Shown: in pieces, positions 1-4,965 of the stretch | Layout: every line of letters starts with the position of its first letter | Position numbering within the stretch: the stretch's first letter is position 1 | Assembly: GCA_937965795.1 (NCBI GenBank) | Contig: CALCMD010000127.1 | Location: forward strand, 1 to 5,800 | Direction of reading: 5' to 3' | Origin: an uncultured Lachnospiraceae bacterium | GTDB lineage: Bacteria; Bacillota; Clostridia; Lachnospirales; Lachnospiraceae | Length of the DNA: 5,800 nucleotides | Made by a program: the position numbers and the translations under genes | The notes under the pieces: generated by a model | Databases searched by the model: none | The model's input: the letters and a program-made list of their open reading frames with translations, nothing else | Told to the model about the DNA's origin: nothing

Positions 1-20
1 TCCAAGCTCAGCCTCTGCAT
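1..20 (-). CDS. 5' end of an unknown gene (runs off left edge)
   Basis: Only the first six codons and part of the seventh are inside the window, reading M-Q-R-L-S-L on the minus strand. The start is chosen because an ATG at 20-18 is preceded by GAGAGGAGG about 8 bases upstream, the same style of ribosome binding site used by the other genes here. It follows the 83-aa gene by about 60 bases on the same strand, so it is probably the next gene of the operon. The product cannot be identified from six residues. Confidence 0.45.
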
Positions 21-82
21 TTTGGCTTCCTCCTCTCTTTCATTAACTTTACCAGAAGGTATCTGCGTACCTGCTGGGTATT

Positions 83-334
83 CTAATACGTGCTGATATT
101 GCCTGTGATGCACAGGAACCGGCCCTTCCCGCTTATGGAAATGCAGCCGTCCAAATCCTTTTCCAGTCTTTCCAGTGACACGGAAATCTCCGGCAGGCTG
201 CTTTTGATGCCTTCCAGCGCATCGGCGATCCGGTCAAGCCTGGAAAGCTCCATCATCTTCCAGGAATCGCCGGGGCTGTGCCCCAATCCCTCCAGTTCGC
301 AGAACTCCTCTGCCATGTCCTTGTATGTGCCCAT
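83..334 (-). CDS. Small hypothetical protein, 83 aa
   Basis: Not recognised as a named family. The protein is soluble and mostly helical, with an amphipathic middle (about residues 28-62, leucine-rich and charged) that could form a coiled coil. A short, possibly beta-rich tail (residues 64-83, CISISGKGRFLCITGNISTY) holds two cysteines. The ATG at 334 is preceded by GGGGGAGG at about 6 bases, which supports both the start and the reality of the gene. It lies 60 bases after the SSB gene on the same strand and is probably cotranscribed with it. Small proteins of this kind are common in clostridial mobile elements. No function can be assigned. Confidence 0.75.
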   Translation of the reverse strand: MGTYKDMAEEFCELEGLGHSPGDSWKMMELSRLDRIADALEGIKSSLPEISVSLERLEKDLDGCISISGKGRFLCITGNISTY

Positions 335-394
335 CTTTTACCTCCCCCTTTCCCGGCTCAATTTTGCCGCATTTCCATCCCGTTCCACGGTACT

Positions 395-805
395 TTACCG
401 GAACGGGACTTCATCGTCAATATATTCCGGTATGTCCATGAAGCCCTCTTCGCCGTCATCCGGGCTCTCCCCCGCCCTGTTCTCCGCAACAGCGTTCCCA
501 CAGAAATAGTGTGCCTCCACGATCACGTCCGTCGTGAAATGTGTCTGCCCCTCTTTCTCATAACGCCCTGACTGGAGCCTCCCGGCCACCACGATCTTCA
601 TTCCCCGTTTCAGGTGCTTTTCGGCGAACTCTCCCTTTTTCCCAAGTGCAATACATCTTATGAAATCGGCGTCCTCCCCGCCGTCCCGTGCAGCCCGTCT
701 TTTTACCGCCAGCACATAGCTTGCCACGCAGACGCTGTCCTCCCCCTGGGAATACCTCACGTCCGGATCTCTCGTCAGCCGCCCCATCAGTTCCACTCTG
801 TTCAT
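395..805 (-). CDS. ssb: Single-stranded DNA-binding protein, 136 aa
   Basis: An SSB of the bacterial OB-fold family, which coats single-stranded DNA during replication, repair or conjugative transfer. The OB fold fills roughly residues 1-105. It begins MNRVELMGRLTRDPDVRY and carries the family signatures DFIRCIALGKKGEFAEKHL (48-65), GMKIVVAGRLQSGRYE (68-83) and TTDVIVEA (91-98). A short acidic linker follows (about 106-130), then a C-terminal tip IDDEVPFR resembling the partner-binding DDDIPF tip. The tip carries an extra Arg after the Phe, whereas the family usually ends at Phe. At 136 aa it is shorter than most chromosomal SSBs, because the linker is short. The start is well supported by AGAAGGAGG 5 bases before ATG. 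It follows the DUF4406 gene by 12 bases. It is probably the element's own SSB, acting beside the host's. Confidence 0.93.
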   Translation of the reverse strand: MNRVELMGRLTRDPDVRYSQGEDSVCVASYVLAVKRRAARDGGEDADFIRCIALGKKGEFAEKHLKRGMKIVVAGRLQSGRYEKEGQTHFTTDVIVEAHYFCGNAVAENRAGESPDDGEEGFMDIPEYIDDEVPFR

Positions 806-817
806 AAATACCTCCTT

Positions 818-1417
818 CTACAGACGGGAGCCTTCCGGGAACACACCGTGGCTGCACCCGTCATTTTCCCCTACTTCACAGGCCAGCCCTCTTAAGTTCC
901 GGCACTGCATGCCCCCGTCGAATAAATGCTGCACATACATACATTCCCGGCAGGGGACAAAGCTTCCATGTGCCCCGGATGCTGTCTCCCGCTGTTCTGT
1001 CACGGGGAGACGTCTTAACAGTTCCATGACTTCCCTTCCCGTATACTCGGCACACGGCGCGAATATGCTGGCCGCATCGCCTATATCGATCCTTCCTGCT
1101 CCCATCGTTCCTGTCCTCCCTTTCTCCTTATGCCCCGCGGCAATTTTTATCAGCTTGTCCCTGGCGAAAGCATAACAGAATTCCCGCATGGACTGGCCGC
1201 TCTCATCCCAGCCTTTCAGCATGTAAACGGCATCGCAGACATCGATAATGCCAAAATTCAGCATCATGCACTCCTCCTGGCTCAGTTCCGGATAGAGCTG
1301 TTCCATTGCCGCCATATTGACCACGGTATGATCTCTCCCAGTCAGGGTTTCTTCCGCTTCCATGAAACGCTCCCCGTAATCTTCAGCATCCGTGTCACCG
1401 GATATGTATACTTTCAT
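818..1417 (-). CDS. DUF4406 (deoxyribosyltransferase-like) protein with Cys-rich tail, 199 aa
   Basis: Residues 1-95 match the DUF4406 pattern, a fold related to nucleoside 2-deoxyribosyltransferases: MKVYISG at the start, an AEETL helix (21-25), HTVVN (30-34), and CDAVYMLKGWDESGQSMREF (61-80) with a Glu at 79 where the related enzymes keep an acidic residue. Many phages and mobile elements carry such proteins; the substrate is unknown. After a variable middle, residues 155-191 form a Cys-rich segment: C156-x2-C159, C172, C180 and C188 in the string ENDGCSHG. It resembles small zinc-binding-like modules of clostridial phage proteins. The start at 1417 is preferred because AAAGGAG lies 8 bases before ATG. 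A longer reading from a TTG at 1459 has no good ribosome binding site. It precedes ssb by 12 bases. Confidence 0.85.
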   Translation of the reverse strand: MKVYISGDTDAEDYGERFMEAEETLTGRDHTVVNMAAMEQLYPELSQEECMMLNFGIIDVCDAVYMLKGWDESGQSMREFCYAFARDKLIKIAAGHKEKGRTGTMGAGRIDIGDAASIFAPCAEYTGREVMELLRRLPVTEQRETASGAHGSFVPCRECMYVQHLFDGGMQCRNLRGLACEVGENDGCSHGVFPEGSRL

Positions 1418-1528
1418 CCTGTTTTCTCCTTTCACTGCTTCCAATACTGTAACCTTCAAATCTCTTCACTTTATCAAAAACCGAAAACACAGACCGCCGC
1501 CACCCATAATACGCACGGTATCGCCTCG
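1418..1528. other. 111-bp intergenic gap, no gene seen
   Basis: This is the space between the 121-aa gene and the DUF4406 gene. It holds the AAAGGAG ribosome binding site of the latter near its left end. I see no open reading frame with a ribosome binding site, no convincing terminator and no clear promoter. Transcription probably continues through it from the upstream operon. Confidence 0.5.
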
Positions 1529-1894
1529 CTAGTCCACACGGTTTTTAAATTCCCGGTTTCCAAACAAGTATTTCTCTTCTGTAATCTGCTCATTCTGCAA
1601 TCTACGCAAAGCTTTCAAAAGAACCTGGTTCTGTTTGTCAGTATAAAACTTATATATATGCTCATATAGTTTCGCCATGTCCTTTGCTTTTCGTCTCGCC
1701 CGTCGGCTCTGCTGGAGCCTTGTACAAACTTTGTTGCGCTCATTTTTATTTGGCGCAAACTCTATGTCATGTAAAAACGTCTGCGTCTTGCTATCCTCTT
1801 TCCCAACATCTGCATAAGCAGATTCATACTCATTCTTAGATGTTTCAAGGAAATTCAAAAATTCTGTTATTGTTTCGCTTGGTTTCCTGTTCAC
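1529..1894 (-). CDS. Hypothetical helical protein with basic cluster, 121 aa
   Basis: No named family is recognised. The sequence is strongly charged and helical with no membrane segment. A basic cluster SRRARRKAKD (63-72) sits between two predicted helices and could contact nucleic acid; that is inference. The tail KYLFGNREFKNRVD looks structured rather than random, and the layout resembles small proteins of unknown function in clostridial phages and conjugative elements. The start is GTG at 1894, with GGAGG about 5 bases upstream; there is no in-frame ATG near the N-terminus. It lies 42 bases after the TraG-like gene, with a perfect hairpin just before its ribosome binding site. It shares the AT-rich codon style of the TraG-like gene rather than the GC-rich style of the ssb side. 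Confidence 0.8.
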   Translation of the reverse strand: MNRKPSETITEFLNFLETSKNEYESAYADVGKEDSKTQTFLHDIEFAPNKNERNKVCTRLQQSRRARRKAKDMAKLYEHIYKFYTDKQNQVLLKALRRLQNEQITEEKYLFGNREFKNRVD

Positions 1895-1908
1895 CTATCC
1901 CTCCTCCC

Positions 1909-1927
1909 CGTGCCGGAATCCGGCACG
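1909..1927. repeat. Perfect 9-bp inverted repeat before a ribosome binding site
   Basis: CGTGCCGGA and TCCGGCACG flank a single central base; as RNA this gives an 8-bp GC-rich stem with a 3-base loop. It sits between the stop of the TraG-like gene and the GGGAGGAGG ribosome binding site of the 121-aa gene. There is no T-run on either side, so it does not look like an intrinsic terminator. It may protect an mRNA end, set relative expression of the two genes, or bind a protein. Confidence 0.7.
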
Positions 1928-1936
1928 TCCCTTTCA

Positions 1937-3343
1937 TCATGTATCCTCACTGCCCTTGCCGCAGGCTTCCTGATAACACGTCTTCCATTCCCCGGAAGCT
2001 TTATATCCGCATTCTGGAATATCAAATGGGATTGCCTTTTTTGCATATATGGGGTTCTGCCCTTTCAGAAAGATCATGCAGTCCGTTATCGGCATCCGGT
2101 TAACCTCCTCAGTTTTCAAAAGTGGACACCTGAACCTTTTCTGTCCCGCTGCTTTGAAGTCCTTTTTTCCGGACACCATTGTACGCAGTTTTTCGATCAT
2201 ACACCTCTTTCTGCCGTCTTTCTCCACTTTTTGAACGATTTGCCCCCCGATTTTTTCAGAAATATAAAAAGAAGTTTCCTGATCTGTGGGGGAACATCCA
2301 AAATATACGATTCCCTCCATACAATCCTCAAATAATGGAATGCTCCAGCCATCCTCTTCACAGATTGTCTTCAGTTGGAAAAAAGACCGGACGGCAGGAA
2401 TCATGGATATATTACGTCCTTTATTTGTTGCCAGCAATTCTTCTGCGTATACGGGCCTTACTCTGTCAAATTGATTCATCCATACTTCTACATGACATGG
2501 GAGTGGTGCATACAGCTCCTCTGACAGATGAAAGAGAGTCGTTAGCATCTGTGTATAGAACATATCAATCAAAATATCTCCTGGCAGCTTCCTGTCCGAT
2601 GGTATTAGGAATAAGACAGTTTTCTTTTCCGGATCTCCGCCCACCCCGGTTCCCAGTTCCCGGATATTGATGTCATTGCCTGAAAAAATATTCCTGTATG
2701 CTGTTTCTTTATATTGGGCAAGCATATCATTAACTACTCTTACAACAAAACGGACAGCATTTGATTCTCCACATGTTTTTAATGACCGATAAAATCGTAC
2801 CGGAAGATAGCTGTCACCATGAACCGCTGCTTTTTCGTCCATAAGCTGTCCCAGCCTTGTCGTACTTTCATTTACATATTGCTCCTCCATACCCGATAAG
2901 CAGACAACCCTGTTTATGCTCCCCACTCTGCTATTTTCCCTCGAATCTAGCCATTCATAATAAAACAGTGCCCGAAGGTACATGTCTACAGCGCTGTAAT
3001 GCCAGCATGGATCAACAGCAGCCTTTCCCCTAAATTGTATTTCATGCTTCATCATTACTTCTATTATTTGCCAAATTCCATCCGTATCCACAACATTGGC
3101 AAATGGATTATACTTGTCCGATTTCTCTGGTTCCATCAGGTTCAGGGAACGCACACAATATCCCGCATCTAAAAATGCTTTCCCAAATTTCCTCTGCGTA
3201 CATCCATTCACATCAAGGATTACATACGTTGACTCCATCCGGAGAATACTCGGATACATAAGCGCAGTCTTTTTGAATGTTCTTTCCGCCCCAATCACAA
3301 GCATATTTCTATTAAGAGATGGATGTTCGAAGCTGACTTTCAT
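1937..3343 (-). CDS. TraG/VirD4-like coupling protein homologue with degenerate ATPase motifs, 468 aa
   Basis: Homologous over most of its length to the soluble ATPase part of TraG/VirD4 type IV coupling proteins of Firmicute conjugative elements, which pump relaxase-bound DNA into the secretion channel. Family landmarks in order: NRNMLVIG (11-18), DVNG for the usual DPKG (44-47), LNLMEPEKSDKYNPF (67-81), KKTVLFLIPSD (240-250), MFYTQML (261-267), VYFGCSPTDQETSFYIS (346-362), LLKTEEVNRM (408-417) and IFLKGQNPIY (424-433). The nucleotide site is abnormal: Walker A is GAERTFKK (18-25) instead of GxxxxGKT, and Walker B MNQF (289-292) replaces LDEF. The N-terminal membrane helices and linker are absent; full family members are nearer 600 aa. 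The start at 3343 overlaps the upstream stop as ATGA, with AAGGAGG 11 bases before it. Probably a soluble pseudo-ATPase; its role is unknown. Confidence 0.82.
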   Translation of the reverse strand: MKVSFEHPSLNRNMLVIGAERTFKKTALMYPSILRMESTYVILDVNGCTQRKFGKAFLDAGYCVRSLNLMEPEKSDKYNPFANVVDTDGIWQIIEVMMKHEIQFRGKAAVDPCWHYSAVDMYLRALFYYEWLDSRENSRVGSINRVVCLSGMEEQYVNESTTRLGQLMDEKAAVHGDSYLPVRFYRSLKTCGESNAVRFVVRVVNDMLAQYKETAYRNIFSGNDINIRELGTGVGGDPEKKTVLFLIPSDRKLPGDILIDMFYTQMLTTLFHLSEELYAPLPCHVEVWMNQFDRVRPVYAEELLATNKGRNISMIPAVRSFFQLKTICEEDGWSIPLFEDCMEGIVYFGCSPTDQETSFYISEKIGGQIVQKVEKDGRKRCMIEKLRTMVSGKKDFKAAGQKRFRCPLLKTEEVNRMPITDCMIFLKGQNPIYAKKAIPFDIPECGYKASGEWKTCYQEACGKGSEDT

Positions 3344-3624
3344 CTGATGTGTTTCCTCCTTTTCTTTTCCTGGGCCTCTTCTTCCCGCCCTTCCAGTTCC
3401 TTTCTGATGTTTTCCTTTCCCCGGATAATCTCCACTCCGGCAAGTACTTTCGGGCAGTCTGTTCCCAGCCCTACCGTCCTTCCGATACACGCCCTGATAC
3501 ATGCAGCGCTCTCCATAAGGTCATTTTTATCCGAAAAGGAAGTTTCATAATCCGCACTCCCGTCCGCATAGCTCTTCTTGATTATGGCATGGTATCTGCC
3601 GATCTGCTCACCCTCGATTTTCAC
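3340..3624 (-). CDS. Hypothetical protein, 94 aa, translationally coupled to the TraG-like gene
   Basis: Not recognised. The N-terminal half (1-65) looks like a small alpha/beta domain: KIEGEQIGRYHAIIKKSYA, then a cysteine-containing helix AACIRACIG (40-48). The last 30 residues are a highly charged Glu/Lys/Arg helix ending in KKRRKHIR. The start is GTG at 3624 with AAGGAGG 8 bases upstream. It overlaps the end of the sigma-like gene by 17 bases, and its TGA overlaps the ATG of the TraG-like gene as ATGA. That overlap predicts coupled translation and perhaps balanced amounts, so a physical partnership with the TraG-like protein is plausible but unproven. Confidence 0.78.
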   Translation of the reverse strand: MKIEGEQIGRYHAIIKKSYADGSADYETSFSDKNDLMESAACIRACIGRTVGLGTDCPKVLAGVEIIRGKENIRKELEGREEEAQEKKRRKHIR

Positions 3625-4120
3625 GATACGCTCCTCCTTCTTTCTTTCCTGTTTCTTCGAAATACGCCTTTACCTGCTCAAGCGCCCTCCTCCTGCGGAT
3701 GGATATTGCCGAACGGCTCAGATAGAACCTGCCCTCTGCCTGCCGCCAGGACTTCCCTTTCTGGTACAGGTAGCTGAGCAGCTCATAATCCTCCGCCTTC
3801 AGGCGGAACACCGACTGGCGGATACGGTTCAGCCTGTTTATTTCTTCCTGGATTTTCTGGTATTCCGCTTCGAGTTCCCGTATCCTCTCCCTGGTGTCCG
3901 CCTCCGTCTTTGCCAGGATGCTCTCTACGTTTCGGAACCGTATCCCGTCTCCAAACGGGTTAAAGGTGTTGCTCAGTATGATATCCCTGTTTGATTTTAT
4001 AAGTTTGCAGAGCACGGTTATGTTCCTGGTCAGGTAAAGCTGCTTTTTTTCCCCGGACTGGAAGAAATCTATGATTTCCCCGTCCGTCAGCCTGTCCGGG
4101 GCGCCCAGATCTTCCGCCAT
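3608..4120 (-). CDS. Sigma-70 region 4/ArpU-like HTH regulator, 170 aa
   Basis: Probably a DNA-binding transcription regulator of the sigma-like/ArpU type found in phages and conjugative elements. Three parts are visible: an N-terminal domain (1-70) with ITVLCKLIKSNRDIILSNTF, a coiled-coil helix (about 72-104) rich in Glu and Arg, and a C-terminal helix-turn-helix (about 107-155) reading DYELLSYLYQKGKSWRQAEG then LSRSAISIRRRRALEQVKAY. The last part resembles sigma region 4. No region 2 is seen, so it is unlikely to be a complete sigma factor. The start at 4120 is chosen because GGGAGGTGAGGAG directly precedes that ATG; the upstream in-frame ATGs at 4141 and 4186 have no such site. It lies 31 bases after the 82-aa gene and could control promoters further along the element. 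Confidence 0.75.
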   Translation of the reverse strand: MAEDLGAPDRLTDGEIIDFFQSGEKKQLYLTRNITVLCKLIKSNRDIILSNTFNPFGDGIRFRNVESILAKTEADTRERIRELEAEYQKIQEEINRLNRIRQSVFRLKAEDYELLSYLYQKGKSWRQAEGRFYLSRSAISIRRRRALEQVKAYFEETGKKEGGAYRENRG

Positions 4121-4151
4121 CTCCTCACCTCCCGCCATCATTGCGCCCTGC

Positions 4152-4400
4152 TCAGTACGTCGCCCTTTCTGTTTCGAACTCCTCAAGCGCCTCCTTTACA
4201 ATCTCCTTCAGCAGCTTTTTGTTCTTCCGGATTTCCTTTTCCTTATTCTCATCTGCTGCGTTCGCCACCAGCAGGACGCAGTACATGATGTATTTGGACT
4301 GCGAGGAAAAGATGTTCCTGTCCCGTTTCTCTACCGCCTCATAGAATTCCCTCGTTGTCCTGTTCCCCTCGTCAAGCTTTATAGTGATTGTTTTGGTCAA
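4152..4400 (-). CDS. Small hypothetical protein, 82 aa, possibly ribbon-helix-helix
   Basis: The protein opens with a short strand TKTITIKLD, then helices TREFYEAVEKRD and a hydrophobic helix SKYIMYCVLLVANAA (36-50), and ends in a charged Lys/Glu helix (54-80). Strand-helix-helix at the N-terminus is the order expected of ribbon-helix-helix DNA-binding proteins, but no signature is clear enough to be sure. Residues 36-50 are too short and too closely followed by charge for a confident membrane span. The start is TTG at 4400, with GGGAGG about 6 bases upstream; no ATG is available. The gene sits 30 bases after the 50-aa gene, next to a hairpin. Confidence 0.7.
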   Translation of the reverse strand: MTKTITIKLDEGNRTTREFYEAVEKRDRNIFSSQSKYIMYCVLLVANAADENKEKEIRKNKKLLKEIVKEALEEFETERATY

Positions 4401-4412
4401 TGTCTGCCTCCC

Positions 4413-4444
4413 ACGCCTGTCCCTCCGCCCTCAGGCGTTTTTTT
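4413..4444 (+). terminator. Intrinsic terminator-like hairpin facing the plus direction
   Basis: ACGCCTG (4413-4419) and CAGGCGT (4432-4438) form a 7-bp stem around a 12-base loop, followed by a run of seven T (4438-4444) on the plus strand. This is the layout of a rho-independent terminator for transcripts running left to right, opposite to the operon. It overlaps the last codons of the 50-aa gene. On the minus-strand RNA the same stem would form just before the ribosome binding site of the 82-aa gene. Confidence 0.6.
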
Positions 4445-4583
4445 CCTTTAGTTCGAATCCAATATTTTTCATCCCCCGAATCAAAATCTCGCTCATGATC
4501 CGGTCGAATTCTTCTTTGGGTATATCTTTCTGCTCCACCCATTCCCCATTAATTTTTACATAGTTTACACATTTTAACGCCAT
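4431..4583 (-). CDS. Small conserved-type protein, 50 aa
   Basis: This short frame reads MALKCVNYVKINGEWV at the start, then EQKDIPKEEFDRIMSEI, and ends RGMKNIGFELKEKNA. A beta hairpin (strand, ING turn, strand) followed by IP-x-EE-F and a helix ending in NIGF is a layout I associate with very small proteins of clostridial phages and conjugative elements, but no function is known to me. The start has GGGGTGA 5 bases before ATG. The last codons lie within the stem-loop at 4413-4444. Gaps are 30 bases to the 82-aa gene and 133 to the 58-aa gene. Its protein-like composition and good ribosome binding site argue that it is real. Confidence 0.7.
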   Translation of the reverse strand: MALKCVNYVKINGEWVEQKDIPKEEFDRIMSEILIRGMKNIGFELKEKNA

Positions 4584-4716
4584 CAGCTCACCCCCACTTT
4601 TATAACTATGATTTATTGTTCTTTCTGTGCGTGTCCTTTTGTAAGATTAAAAAATACATTGATGCTTACGAAAGTACTCTCAAAGGGTTAAACGAGAGGT
4701 TTCCCCTCTCCTCCCT
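4584..4716. other. 133-bp intergenic gap with a hairpin, no gene seen
   Basis: This lies between the 58-aa and 50-aa genes of the operon. It contains the hairpin at 4694-4710 and the GGGTTAAAC sequence at 4685-4693, which recurs near 5685. The longest reading frame from an ATG on the minus strand is about 17 codons with no ribosome binding site. I see no promoter with both a good -35 and a good -10, so the downstream genes probably depend on the promoter at 4928-4955. Confidence 0.5.
4685..4710. repeat. GGGTTAAAC plus GAGAGG hairpin, copy 1
   Basis: GGGTTAAAC (4685-4693) is followed directly by GAGAGG (4694-4699), a 5-base loop and CCTCTC (4705-4710), a 6-bp stem. On the minus strand the stem lies just downstream of the 58-aa gene stop and is followed by GTTTAACCC. 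The T content is too low for a convincing intrinsic terminator, but it could attenuate transcription or stabilise the mRNA end. A related arrangement occurs at 5685-5720. Confidence 0.5.
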
Positions 4717-4893
4717 CTACACTTCCTGTAACTGCTTGTCTCTTTGGCTATCTTTTACAATAGATTCACCCAAGTAGCATCCAAACATAAGATGGGATAC
4801 CGCTTCTCTCGACCGTTCGTTGAGCATCGGAAAAATAATATTAATATTTGTCAACGGGTCTTCTGTAAGCTCCAAATTTTTAACATCTGCCAT
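4717..4893 (-). CDS. Small hypothetical protein, 58 aa, first gene of the operon
   Basis: The frame reads MADVKNLELTEDPLTNINII, continues FPMLNERSREAVSHLMFGCY, and ends LGESIVKDSQRDKQLQEV. A central helix with LNERSREAVSHLMFGCYL is amphipathic, as in short proteins that bind a partner through one helix. No helix-turn-helix is evident, so it is not an obvious Cro or excisionase. The start is very well supported by AAGGAGGTG about 5 bases before ATG, and it lies some 28 bases after the expected transcription start of the strong minus-strand promoter. As the first product of the repressed operon it could be an early regulator or antirepressor; that is inference from position only. Confidence 0.72.
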   Translation of the reverse strand: MADVKNLELTEDPLTNINIIFPMLNERSREAVSHLMFGCYLGESIVKDSQRDKQLQEV

Positions 4894-4911
4894 GATAGCA
4901 CCTCCTTGTTG

Positions 4912-4924
4912 ATTGCTTTGTAAT
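4912..4924 (+). promoter_or_regulatory. Operator-like site O1
   Basis: ATTGCTTTGTAAT, an imperfect inverted repeat (ATTGC, 3-base spacer, GTAAT). It lies within a 16-base block TTGATTGCTTTGTAAT at 4909-4924 that recurs at 4963-4978 with one mismatch. It covers the expected transcription start of the minus-strand promoter, so a bound repressor would block that promoter. It is the probable target of the XRE repressor. Confidence 0.65.
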
Positions 4925-4927
4925 CTA

Positions 4928-4955
4928 ATTATATCACAAACAAATCACAAGTCAA
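4928..4955 (-). promoter_or_regulatory. Strong promoter of the long minus-strand operon
   Basis: On the minus strand, a -35 TTGACT (4955-4950) and a -10 TATAAT (4933-4928) are separated by 16 bases, with TGA before the -10 giving an extended -10. The match to the sigma-A consensus is near perfect. The start of transcription is expected near 4921, some 28 bases before the 58-aa gene. Operator-like sites overlap its -35, its spacer and its start point, so it should be repressed by the divergent XRE protein. Confidence 0.8.
4933..4945 (-). promoter_or_regulatory. Operator-like site O2 (weaker)
   Basis: Read on the minus strand this is ATTTGTTTGTGAT, matching O1 (ATTGCTTTGTAAT) at 10 of 13 positions and keeping the right half TTGTRAT. 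It occupies the spacer next to the -10 box of the minus-strand promoter. Its centre is 21 bp from that of O1, about two helical turns. Confidence 0.45.
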
Positions 4956-4956
4956 T
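4944..4956 (-). promoter_or_regulatory. Operator-like site O3 (weaker)
   Basis: Read on the minus strand this is ATTGACTTGTGAT, matching O4 (ATTGCATTGTAAT) at 10 of 13 positions. It contains the -35 box of the minus-strand promoter. Its centre lies 11 bp from O2 and 22 bp from O4. Together with O2 it explains the ATCACAA direct repeat at 4933-4939 and 4944-4950. Confidence 0.45.
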
Positions 4957-4965
4957 AACTTTTTG

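Noticed and set aside
558..857. Minus-strand 99-aa frame overlapping ssb
   Set aside because: It is rich in Gly and Arg in the manner of a frame-shifted shadow and overlaps the well-supported SSB frame.
1418..1459. Longer start (TTG at 1459) for the DUF4406 protein
   Set aside because: The family begins at MKVYISG, and the AAAGGAG site fits the ATG at 1417. The extra 14 residues have no good ribosome binding site.
1910..2670. Plus-strand reading frames opposite the TraG-like gene
   Set aside because: They are antisense to a frame with clear family homology, lack ribosome binding sites, and have composition typical of shadow frames.
3344..3502. N-terminal extension of the TraG-like reading frame up to 3502
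   Set aside because: It overlaps the 94-aa gene in another frame, has low-complexity Gly/Arg/Lys composition, and lacks the ATGA coupling and ribosome binding site found at 3343.
4121..4186. Upstream starts at 4186 and 4141 for the sigma-like gene
   Set aside because: No ribosome binding site of quality precedes them, and the 4186 start would overlap the 82-aa gene. The ATG at 4120 has GGGAGGTGAGGAG directly before it.
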